Positions 11,581-21,448 of a stretch of DNA of 64,000 bases are shown here, one piece after another. The notes under the pieces were generated by a model that saw only the letters and a program-made list of their open reading frames with translations, had not been told where the DNA came from and ran no database searches. Within the stretch, counting starts at the first letter, position 1. The number at the start of each line of letters is the position of its first letter. The stretch spans positions 32,299,810 through 32,363,809 of the forward strand of contig CP099840.1 of assembly GCA_030062745.1 (NCBI GenBank). Direction: 5' to 3'. The translations under genes and the position numbers were made by a program. This DNA is from Capitulum mitella. Its lineage: Eukaryota; Arthropoda; Thecostraca; Pollicipedomorpha; Pollicipedidae.

Positions 11581-14420
11581 GGAAGATGCTTCTAGTGTTA
11601 TCTCGTATTCCATTAAGTGTCTCGGAAATAGGAATTTCTAATCGTCCGTTTGCGTGGGAATTATTTTTGTTGCAGTTATGCTTGTTTAAAGCATGTCTTA
11701 CAGGGATGCATTACATGTTTAGGATGTCTTGCATTATGAAATGTGTTTGGTTTTTCTTACGTTACTATTGAAATTATTAATGTCAGTGAAATCACAGAAA
11801 AGTGGCACCTGTTCACCTCATACATAACATCCAGACTGCAGAGCATGGCATGTGCACACCAGAGACATGTCATAATAATGAAGAAGGCTTGCATAGTGTG
11901 TTCTTGGACCAGTATATTGGTATGCATGGTGTACATGCAATTTGAGCATTGCACACCCAATGAAGTTCGGTTGTTTCAGTCCAGTTTCTGAATGGCAGTG
12001 CTGTCTAGTGCCAGTTTGGGTTTTTAGATTCTGTTTTGATGGAAAAAATTACTGATAATCAATTACATTTATAAAGTCATCAGAAAAGAAAATATTGATG
12101 CTGCTTCAATATTCATTCCTTATTGAAAACACTAATTTAGTGGCCAAGGCCTACACAGTTGTAAAATGTGTCCATAAAAGCCAGTGGACACCTCAGACTA
12201 GGTGTAAAAATGGACTGGATTCTATAGTTTATCTTTCAGCAGCTTTCATCCAAAACAAATCTTGTAATTTATGCTGCATATTGAAATAGTGCTTTTTTAA
12301 TGTACGTTTTTTAACATTTGAACACAATGTAACAATATGTCTACAAACTACTTCCTAAAAAATAAAAGGCCACAGGGAAAATTGTAAGATGAAAAGGTGA
12401 TTTTTTGTGTCAAAAGACATTTTTAAATAACTGAATCAAAATCATTGACAGTAAATGTGTAAGTCAAGATGGTTTTGCACCAGAAAATTTTCTTAATTTG
12501 ATGATAATTTAGCACCATTGAACATGAAAATTCTAGTGGTCATTGTATTTGTTTGCTTTTTTTTTTGGTTCTTTGCAGTACTTCTCTTTGTGTTTGTGGT
12601 CAGTGATTTCACTTTTATTTTCTGAGTAAGTTTTTTAGCATTGACACATGGCATGTACCTGAACATCTGGGCATGTGCCAAAACCACTCAGTGCAGGTTT
12701 GAACATCCAGGTGCTTGCCAGAGCCTCTTAGTGCACACCTAGGAGTAGTAAAGTTAGTGAAGTGCACATTTGGCTGGCTTGAATTGTCTGGTGCACTGCT
12801 GTGCTTTGCATTCTGGCATTGCATTATATGATGGGGAAATTCTGAAGACCATACCAAACCTGTAGGCTCCAGCTGTATCAAACTTTAGGAGGGATGTTTA
12901 CATCATTTGTTGTTAAGGATAGAGAAAAAGATGTTGTACCAGTGGCAGTCAAGGCAGGATTTAAATTGGTTTAAAGATGAAGTGTTTAGCAGTACTGCAA
13001 AATGAAATGCATCTCCATATGTATCTACAAAAGCTGAACTCCAGTGACTGAAAGCTCAAGTAAACACATAAGTTATGATGTGAACTTTGAATAGATGTGT
13101 TAAGATAAAAAATAGTTTAAGACAGTGCTGAAGACAAAGGAGGGCATAGAGTTCCTGTCTGCTAAGGCCCTGCACATGAGAAAGGACCTCCAAACCCTGG
13201 AGTTTGTGGAGGGTTGGTACAGTTTGGAAGTATGTCCATGAATTTTAGATAAGTCAGCTAGAGTCAGAGGACCTGGTACAGTATTTCTACAAAGTGCTGC
13301 ATGCAGCATGGTGTGACCTGATTGCCATATTTCCTTTGACTATTTATGTCTGTACTGTTTTTGTTGCTTGCCAAGCTTGACGTACTTGTCTTTGGAAGTA
13401 TACTGTACATTCTAATAGTCTCCAATTTATCATAAAAAATTCCACCTTTGGAATAGATTTTTAAAGATGTTTCACCTTTCGTGTGTGGAATTCTTTTTTG
13501 CAGGCATGACCATGGTCATGACAGTGAACAAGCATTGCACCAGGATGCAATGCATGTTCATGGTTGTACTGAAACTATTATTTTTTTATCATATCAGCTT
13601 GATGATCTAACACAGAATTTGACTGGGACAGTCATTATCAACAGGGGTTGTCATTGCAGCATAATTGCATATTAATTTGTGTGCTGTGCTTCATATGCCT
13701 ATATATTTAGCATGCATGCACATACCTTCATTAAATAAAAGGGATATTTTTCAAGTGAAATGGACATAAATAGCCCAACAAAAATTGTTAGGATTACCAC
13801 ATTACCACATTATATATCACTGTTACACCACAGTGTTAACGTGTGGTATCCTTAGTTACAGCTATGGCCTAATCCTGTTTGCTGTTGTATGTTGGATTGG
13901 CTGAGTGGTATTGGCATAGCTCTGTTAAGGAAAATTGTTCATTATTGAGTAGTTATGCTCATTTTTCTTCAGTTCCTAATTTTCCATGATTAACATTGAC
14001 AGACATGGGTGTTTTTGGTTGAAGATTGTGTTTGATGTACTTGTGGATGTTCTTTGAAACATACATGTCAATGCATTCATCATGGCTTTTAGAGTCTTTA
14101 TGAGTGCAAAATAGTTATTGTATGCTGTGAAATATGTTGAGAAAAGGATGCTCTAAATGCTTATGTGATTAATGACTGCATTGTGCATTTAATTGTGATG
14201 CTTCAGGGAAGATCATGAAGCTGTTGACATGATACATTTTCATAAGTATGGCATGTCTTTATTGATGTCTTTCCATTTCAGTTTGCTGAGCCTGTTATTA
14301 TAGTTATAATTTGAAAGCAGGCATAGTGCCCTTGTGTACCAGTTCCATTTGGATTCTCAGCATGTCACTGATATGGTACTGCTTCCTCAGGTGCCTCAGC
14401 CAGCCCACCAGTCCAGTCTT
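11581..14420. other. CpG-poor, AT- and TG-rich gene-free block upstream of MED21
   Basis: Composition changes abruptly: CG dinucleotides become very rare while TG and CA are common, unlike the CpG-rich DNA on either side. I see no exon. The block runs almost to the MED21 start codon, so the promoter and 5' UTR of MED21 are expected inside or at its right edge, but no element can be named. Confidence 0.5.
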
Positions 14421-14488
14421 AGCATCACTGCACCGGCCCAGCCGGCGAGCGACATTGTCAGCCGGCGCCCGGCCGTGCCCGGTCAGCG

Positions 14489-14749
14489 ATGGCCGACCGG
14501 CTGACCCAGCTGCAGGACGCCGTCAACGAGCTGGCGGACCTGTTCTGCAACAGCGTGGGCATCCTGCAGCAGCAGGCGGCGCCGGGACACTTCCCGGGCT
14601 TCGACCGGGGCGGCGGCCGCACCCCGCAGCCGGGCCAGCCGGCCGAGGACTACGCCCAGCTGTTTGCCACGCTCATCGGCCGCAAGGCCAAGGACATCGA
14701 CACGCTGATCGACTCGCTGCCCAGCGAGGACTCGTCCACCGAGCTGCAG
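14489..14749 (+). CDS. MED21: MED21 coding exon 1
   Basis: It encodes residues 1-87, ending in SSTELQ, with donor CAG|GTGAGC at 14750. The exon end is the first unit of the 76-bp array that follows. Confidence 0.95.
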
Positions 14750-16770
14750 GTGAGCGGAGCACAGGCAGCGTGGACCAGGTGGCCGGCAGTGACTGGCCAG
14801 CGAGGACTCGTCCACCGAGCTGCAGGTGAGCGGAGCACAGGCAGCGTGGACCAGGTGGCCGGCAGTGACTGGCCAGCGAGGACTCGTCCACCGAGCTGCA
14901 GGTGAGCGGAGCACAGGCAGCGTGGACCAGGTGGCCGGCAGTGACTGGCCAGCGAGGACTCGTCCACCGAGCTGCAGGTGAGCGGAGCACAGGCAGCGTG
15001 GACCAGGTGGCCGGCAGTGACTGGCCAGCGAGGGCACGTCCACCGAGCTGTTAATCGGTGGCGGCCAGACAGCGACCAGTACTGTTTCACAGCAGCAGGG
15101 TAATTTCTAGTGAATGACAGAGACGAGGTGGCTGGCTGCATTTCTCTGGAAGACAGCAGTTCACACTTGTGGCAGTTTTGAGTAGTGACCAAGGTTGGAA
15201 ATTTGATTTTTGTTCATGGTGTCAAAGTATAATTTTTCTTCTTGGTGCCAAACTATAATTTTTTTTTTGGAATGCAGAATTTTGCAAAGAGTAGGGCTGG
15301 TTTAAGTTAACATTTTTGGTGCAAGTCAGCTGTGACATTACACCTGTTGCACTGAATGGAGGCAGAGTCATTGGCTTGCAGAGTTAGAAATTTGTCAGCA
15401 TGGTTATAATGTAGCTTTTTGATGGAGGCACAAGAGTAAACTTTTGGGATATGAAATGTTTTTGGGGCACATATTCTGTGGTGTTCCTCAACACCAAAAA
15501 GTGGCGCCTTTTCCGACCCTGCTGGTGACTGGGCCACAGACTGATGTGAACAACATGTTCTAGCATCTGGCCTGGTCATACTCAAGGTCGCATTTCCAGT
15601 CGCATGTTTAGCGTTTACTGGCAGATTGAAACACCATCCTCCACACTGACACTTGCCCTCTGTGCAGTTAAAGACCCAAAAGTCCTTGTTTGTTCTGTTT
15701 AGCAGTCTTCCCAACATTTCAGTCTTCTTAATACAACTTGTGAAGGCAACAGGTTGGTCTGAATCCCCGTCATACGTTTACACGCCTCGAAGATGAGACA
15801 GTCGGATGGCGTCATTTGTAACCGAGCACTCCCGTGTCAGTAAGCAGGATCAATAACCATGTCATGCTTACAGAAAGGAAAAACTCACTGACCCAGGCTG
15901 CGCTGTCTTACCATAGTCTTTGTGCAGCCAGTTCTCCGTCAAAACATGTTGTAATTTCTCACATGGGTAATTTCTCACATGTGCCGCCTGATCTGCACCG
16001 GCGATCATGTTGGTTTGTGACGTGTCGAAAGCGTCGGACCTAATGCGTGCAGCGAACCAGTAGAGCCAAAGACAGTGCATGCGTGTTCAGTGCATGCATC
16101 AGAACAATCGGCAGGTTAAGATCGATGCGACGAGCAGCACAGCTTAAACTGTTGGGAACCTCAGCTGAAACAATAGGTCTGGCCAAATGTATTCATTTGT
16201 CACATCGAGCTCTTTGTTGGGATTATTTGATTTATTTTGGGATTGCCAATTGACTTGTGGCCGCCCACCTAACTGAGCGTTCTATTTCTGCTGATTGGCT
16301 GTGTAGAGCCGGTCGGTCACCTTTTCGTGGCCGTCTTCTATGCTGTGTCGGTTGTAAGCGACTGCTCTGTGGGCGGCTCGTTGTGTGTCTGCGGTAGGTG
16401 GCCGTTGTGTCCGTGACCCGCCGTGTGAGTGGCAGTGGCCGGTGACTACCATGTTGGAGGCTCGTGAGACCGTTCGATGGTTGCGGTGTCGGTGACTCGC
16501 TGTGTGTCAGCGGTCGTTGGCGACTGTGTCGGTGAAGCGCCGTGTAAGTGGCTTCCTGCACATCAGAGGTCGGTGACAGTGCCGTGCCAGTTGCAGCTGT
16601 CTGCCCTGGAGCTGCTGGAGCGGGAGAACGAGTCGTCGGCCCAGCGGCTGCAGGCCGTGGTGGAGCGCGGCGAGCTGCTGCTGCAGAAGATCCAGGCGGC
16701 GCTGCACGACATTGCCCAGAGCCAGCTGCAGACGCAGCTGCTGCTCGCCGGACACCGGCCGGACGGCTGA
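14489..16770 (+). CDS. MED21: Mediator complex subunit 21 (MED21), two coding exons
   Basis: MED21 is a small helical subunit of the Mediator middle module, where it pairs with MED7 and bridges transcription factors to RNA polymerase II in the nucleus. Exon 1 is 14489-14749 and exon 2 is 16597-16770. Joined in phase 0 they encode 144 residues, the same length as the vertebrate protein as I recall it. The start [17 protein letters not shown] is the conserved N-terminus, [19 protein letters not shown] the middle block, and [17 protein letters not shown] the conserved C-terminal helix. The start is the first ATG and the family start. The intron of 1.85 kb begins in a tandem array that copies the donor, and it contains an interspersed repeat. 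A polyadenylation signal AATAAA lies at 16989. The identification is firm; only the choice between two nearby acceptors is open. Confidence 0.96.
14721..15050 (+). repeat. 76-bp minisatellite that copies the MED21 exon 1 donor
   Basis: The word CGAGGACTCGTCC and its neighbours recur at 14725, 14801, 14877, 14953 and 15029, exactly 76 bases apart. The first four copies each carry GAGCTGCAG|GTGAGC, giving donors at 14750, 14826, 14902 and 14978. The fifth copy is altered and has lost the donor. Because 76 is not a multiple of three, use of donor 2 or 3 shifts frame; donor 4 restores phase but only after an in-frame stop at 14903-14905. The first donor therefore gives the conserved protein. Confidence 0.97.
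15190..15525 (+). repeat. Interspersed repeat, copy 1 (MED21 intron)
   Basis: About 335 bases starting with GGTTGGAAATTTGATTTTTG match 37170-37480 in the same order: TTTTGCAAA, CTGGTTTAAGTT, AAGTCAGCT, TAGAAATT, ATAGTGTAGCTTTTT-like, and a closing TGGCGCCTTTTCC/TGGCACCTTTCCC block. It is non-coding and AT-rich; the family is unknown to me. Confidence 0.75.
15526..16596. other. MED21: MED21 intron remainder
   Basis: No exon is seen. From about 16330 to 16560 there are degenerate copies of words such as GTGTCGGTGAC, GCTGTGTGTC and GCGGT. This G/T-rich array runs up to the exon 2 acceptor. Confidence 0.5.
16597..16770 (+). CDS. MED21: MED21 coding exon 2
   Basis: It begins at [11 protein letters not shown] after TTGCAG| and stops with TGA at 16768-16770. 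Another AG lies six bases upstream (CCAG|TTGCAG), which would add Leu-Gln in frame. The shorter form aligns with the family without a gap, so I chose it. Confidence 0.93.
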   Translation: MSALELLERENESSAQRLQAVVERGELLLQKIQAALHDIAQSQLQTQLLLAGHRPDG

Positions 16771-16988
16771 ACCGTGCGGCCGCCGCCGGCTGATGCGCTG
16801 CGAAGGCTTCGGGCGTGCGAGGGTTGGCGAGAGGCGAGTGGGCACTGAAGGACTGGCGCGTCTGGTGAACGTTGGGGGGTACGCTTCCTGACGTTGGTGT
16901 CTGCAGAGGACGTTGCGGGGCCGCGTGAATCGTAGCAAGCGATCAGCTGGTGAGTGTGGTTTATAGTGTTTGTGATACGAAGTGTGTT

Positions 16989-16994
16989 AATAAA
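16989..16994 (+). terminator. MED21: MED21 polyadenylation signal AATAAA
   Basis: A canonical AATAAA lies 219 bases after the MED21 stop, followed by a GT-rich stretch (GGTCGTGTCGCC). The spacing is normal for a short 3' UTR. Confidence 0.7.
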
Positions 16995-17593
16995 CGCCTG
17001 TTTCATATCGGTCGTGTCGCCTGGAAGGTTCCTTCACACGCAGTCCCCGACTGCAAAACAGAAGTGTCTCGGCCGACCACACGCATCAAGTTAATCGGAG
17101 TGCGAGTAGTTGTCACGAGGGGGTCTCACTCGCTGTTGTACGGAAGTTCTGCTAGGGAACAGCTGTAGGTGTTCGCTGCTATTTGTCATGCACGCGTCAC
17201 GTCACGTCACGCAGGTAGCTTACCGCTGGTTTTCCATTTCGCTGTCCATGAGGACTAACCATTGTGTAACCCGCGCCCGACTGGCAGTCGGCGCCGATCA
17301 CGTTCGACGGGAGGGGGAGGTTGACCCCCCTCTAATTTACGAACGGTTGGTCGCATGATAAAGATAAGCACACCATTGGAAAGGTCGCTACAAGTAGAGC
17401 TCAAAATTGGCTTCATTTTTAAGTTTGGATTTGTAAGCCATTTACGCCCTATATACGTTTTCTCACAGCCGATTGCATGGAACCGAGAAGCGACCTGGAT
17501 CTCAAGGAGTGTGATTAATAAAGTTAAGGTAAAATCACCAATGAACGGAAGTCCGCAGGTGCCGATACACGCCTAATTTCTCTTATTTGTTAA

Positions 17594-18801
17594 CCCGTCC
17601 CCGACAGGGAGGCAGTTGACTGCCCCCTTGAGGTTTTTCTGGGATTGCGAGAGAACGAACAAACACAGAGTCACGAAACTTTGTGTACCTTTTGCTTCAT
17701 CAATTTTACATCTGGTGTCAAAATTTTGACCTCAGGTCTGGTCAGGTGCCTGACCTAGGTCAGGTCAAACACACCTATGTCCAAAAAAGTTTAACGTCCT
17801 GTAACATTTACGCAAAACAAAATATGTCAATAATACTTTCAGGGATTAGTGATCGTGATAGATGCAACAAATCTGCTATCTCAGATTTGTCGGGATTTTC
17901 CGGGCCATTAACCTAAGGTCAAGCCCATTTTTAAGACATGTTGTTTTGTTGGAAATTGACTGAATATTTCATAACACTTTTAGTGTGGCGAGAAGCAGAC
18001 ATCTAATTACCGTCATTGGACAAAGTACCAATGACTTTCAGCCATTGACCTGAGGTCAGGTCACGAATAAATGTAGTGAGCCAAAATGTACCACCGTCAA
18101 AATCGACGATGAACTACTCAGAATGGGTAGAAAATGGCAGAACTAGCTTGCACAGACGTAATAGCAGAAACCTCAAAAAGTTTGAAAAAATAGCATATTT
18201 TGGGAATAAACGGGCTCTCGCCAATAAAGCTCCGCCAATTCTGTACATTGGTAACTAATGAGTTTTTCCCAAATTTAAGCATGAAAAACCATCACAAGAA
18301 CCTCTAAGATCAATAAAATATACATAGATTGTCTTTTTTTCGCGAAAATAAAGGAACGCTAAAATTAGTTCCCGTCAATTTGTGACTGTATACGGCAGCA
18401 GCGCACACTTACAGCTGCCGCGAGAAATGCCCTGTCTTTAACTCAACGTTTCGGCGTATATATTAAAGAAATCTGGGGATCCGCATCCTTGTATCGGCAT
18501 CCGCGGATCTTTACATGTGCGCTGGTGCCTTTACCTATGCGTTATTAATCACAGCCCTTGAGATTCAGGCCATTTCTCGGTCTCATACAGTCGGCTATGA
18601 GAAATCATATATAGGGCGTAAATTGCTTACATATTATGTGAAACTAAAATGAGACCAGTTTCGAGCTCTGCCCGTCACAAGCTTTTCAACGGTATGCTTA
18701 TTTTTATCGTGCGACCAACTGTTCGTAAGTTAGAGGGGGCGGCCAACTGCCCCCTTCCCCCAGTCGCGCATGTTCGAAACCGACCGACGGTCGTGCGCGG
18801 G
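17594..18801 (-). mobile_element. piggyBac-like non-autonomous element, nested inverted copy C
   Basis: This 1,208-base copy is flanked on both sides by TTAA (17590-17593 and 18802-18805). It starts CCCGTCCCCGAC and ends GTCGTGCGCGGG, so the ends are imperfect inverted repeats. It is the reverse complement of copy B along its whole length and sits inside copy A, whose sequence resumes directly after the second TTAA. It is the best-preserved insertion of the three and gives the exact element borders. It carries no transposase. Confidence 0.82.
18072..18258. other. Internal segment of copy C, no gene
   Basis: A short open frame here is part of the repeat and recurs, broken, in copies A and B; it is not a gene. 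Confidence 0.5.
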
Positions 18802-20269
18802 TTAAATAATACGCCGAAGCGTTGAGTTTAAAGACACCGCGATTTCCGCGCCGACTGCCAGCGGGCGGCGCAGCCGAACACGATATGGAAATAACGGTAA
18901 ATAATTTTAGTTTATTCTTAATCCTAGTGGTTCTTGTGATGGTTTAAGCTTAAATTCCGGAAAAATTCAGTAGTTATCAGTCTATGCAACTGGTGGGACT
19001 TTATACTAAAAAGTCTGTTCATTTCCAAACTATGCAATTTATGAAACTTTTTGAACTTCTTGGTATTACCCGCGCCCGTACGAGCCAGTTCTGCCATTTT
19101 CTACCCTTTCTGAGTAATTCATCAACGATTTTCACGGCGGTGCATTTTGGCTCGTATCAGTTTCTCGTGACCTGACCCCAGGTCAATGGCTGGAAGTCAT
19201 TGAAACTTTGCCAATCGATGGTAAAGGGATGTCTGCATCACCTCACACTAAAAATGATATAAGAAATGCCGTCAAATTCCGAAAAACGATGACATGTCTT
19301 GAAAATGGTGTTGACTTGGGGCCAAAAACCCAGAAAATTCTTATAACTCTGAAATAACAGATTTGCTGCATTCATCAAGATCTCATATCCCTGAAATTTT
19401 TATTGCGATATGTTTTCCGAAAGAGTTACAAGGCGCTTAACTCTTTAGGACATAGGTCCACTTGACCTGACCTAAATCAAACACCTGACTTGACCTGTGG
19501 TCAAAACTTTGACACACGGTGCAAAGTGACCAAGCAAAATACACAAAGTTTCGTGGCGCTGTATTCGTTCGTTCTCTACCACCAAACCGTTGTTCCACAG
19601 AAAACATCGACGAATCAGCTTAGGGTTACGGTTATTGCTCCCAAACCGACAGCTTCTTAATTCTGTGGCTAACTTCAGGGTAAGAGTGAAGAATCCAGTC
19701 AAAAGCCTCGTCAGTTTTTTCTTGCGCATGACGACTCAGGATGACGAGAACGACGAACTGGTGCCGTTCTGCATGTTTACGTTTGTGGCCTTGTCACAGC
19801 CTGGTTACGTGCTGGTTCATATTAACCTAAGGCCGTGGCGTCGGTAAGCGAAGACGTGGCTGACCGACTTGCACTGCGTCAGTTCGGAAGTACGCAATAC
19901 CGGATTTCGTTTAATAGCCCAGGTTTCACCGAGGTCCTCGAACACCATATCTAAAACATGTGAAGCTGCCGCCTTCGACCAGTTAAACGGCTTCTGATGG
20001 CGCGTTCGATGCGAAACTGGGCAATGGTAGCTGTTGATGCTGTAAGCACCAAGCTAACGGCAAGGCGAATGACTCCCATTGTCCAACATTCCATCGACTT
20101 TATGGGTGCCAATAGACGAAAATGCCTATTTTCAACCGTATAGCAGTAAAGCTGACCAGGAACTTCACGGCAGCGATACGTTAAGTCGCGTCGAATTGGT
20201 TCGGCAGAAAATAATTCGGGGTTTTCTATACCAAGGCTGCGCTCCAAGCAAAAGCAGCGGAGCGCGTTG

Positions 20270-20346
<77 letters not shown>
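20270..20346. repeat. Compound (TA)n(TG)n microsatellite
   Basis: About 23 TA repeats pass directly into about 14 TG repeats. Confidence 0.97.
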
Positions 20347-20350
<4 letters not shown>

Positions 20351-20706
20351 TTTGTATATGTATTCCAAAACGCACGGACAACGGACACGGACGGACGCGG
20401 ACAGGGCACGGACAACGCGTTTACGTTGTGTGGGTGGCAGATGCAACCAAGGGGTGTCAGCATACTTGTGCTTGCCACACCAAAAACATATACTGTGCCA
20501 CCATACAGGAGTGGTGATTTCTATTCTTTTGAAAGGGCCCTGGCCCACCGAGTGTTGATTTGGGCCCACCCAGTGTTGGTTTGGGCCCCCTCAATATTTT
20601 CTGCCGGTTTTAAAGTGAAATAAGTAATAGTAACGAAGAGCGCGGCCGCAATAGATAAGAGTTAGGTCGAAAGTAAAGAATGAAGCCCAAAGCGAAGTAA
20701 CTATTT

Positions 20707-20708
<2 letters not shown>

Positions 20709-20743
<35 letters not shown>
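20709..20743. repeat. (TA)n microsatellite
   Basis: An uninterrupted TA run of about 17 repeats. Confidence 0.95.
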
Positions 20744-20744
<1 letters not shown>

Positions 20745-21359
20745 GTTTATGCCTACGTACGCGGGGATGTGCAGGTTTCTGTTCCATAAATAGTAAAGAA
20801 TCTTATATTCATTGGTCAAAATAAGGTGGGCTAAATCCGTTGAGATACCCACATTTTAGGGAGGTTAGGTTGACGGACCCTCGGCTCGGTCCCCCATTCA
20901 CTTAAAGAAATCGATGCCCCTACCACCACACCTATTATACCGGTACTACTATCGGTTTCAGTAGTACTATTGGTTTGCACTAATACTAGCATTGGACATA
21001 TTTGCTTAAAGGCTCGCTGTGAGACCAAGTAACGAGAACAAGTCCGCGTCCTGTAAGCGGTCCTGCGTATTGCATTAGTCACGTGTAACCTGCTATGTAA
21101 ACCTTTTTGACTGGAAAAGCTCTAATAATGGAATAATCTATGTATATAAGGCCTTGAGATGAAGAAGGCGGAATTAAAGTCGCCACCATAATAAATCAGC
21201 GGAAAGTGCACGACATGAACTACTCTTTAAAACTTGCAGTATTTTGGAAACATGGAAAACGTCCAAATATGTTAAAAACCAGCGCGGTATGAATTCCGGT
21301 TTCTGTATCGGCACTGACGTTTAAACATGATTTGCCGCCACATGTTGATCTGAATAATC

Positions 21360-21448
21360 ATGCCAAAAAAGAAGAAAGGAAAGGGTAAGAAGGGAAAGAA
21401 GGATGGACGACCGAAGAAGGACCCTAAGATTACTGTCCTCGAGTACCT
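21360..21448 (+). CDS. BBOF1: BBOF1-like coding exon 1
   Basis: It encodes 29 residues plus two bases: a Lys/Gly-rich start and then DPKITVLEY. Donor CT|GTAAGTAC at 21449 is strong. The phase (2) matches the single G that opens exon 2. A basic start of this kind is typical of the family. Confidence 0.8.

Larger units (their letters stand above)
17270..19580 (+). mobile_element. piggyBac-like non-autonomous element, outer copy A (interrupted)
   Basis: Two separated blocks, 17270-17590 and 18806-about 19580, are collinear with the copy at 21994-23214. The gap between them is exactly the inverted copy at 17594-18801. The left end reads CCCGCGCCCGAC after GTAA, a decayed TTAA. The right end has diverged and the terminal G-rich sequence is lost. 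There is no long open frame, so it must have been moved by transposase made elsewhere. Placement in the piggyBac group rests on the TTAA flanks and CCC ends only. Confidence 0.7.
19581..21359. other. Intergenic, upstream of BBOF1-like gene
   Basis: It holds two microsatellites (20270-20345 and 20709-20743) and no supported exon. The promoter of the BBOF1-like gene should lie near its right end, where no named element can be recognised. Confidence 0.45.

Noticed and set aside
14483-15192. Minus-strand open frames over MED21 exon 1 with perfect 25-residue protein repeats
   Set aside because: They are the 76-bp DNA array read in reverse. The plus strand has the MED21 family match and correct splice sites.
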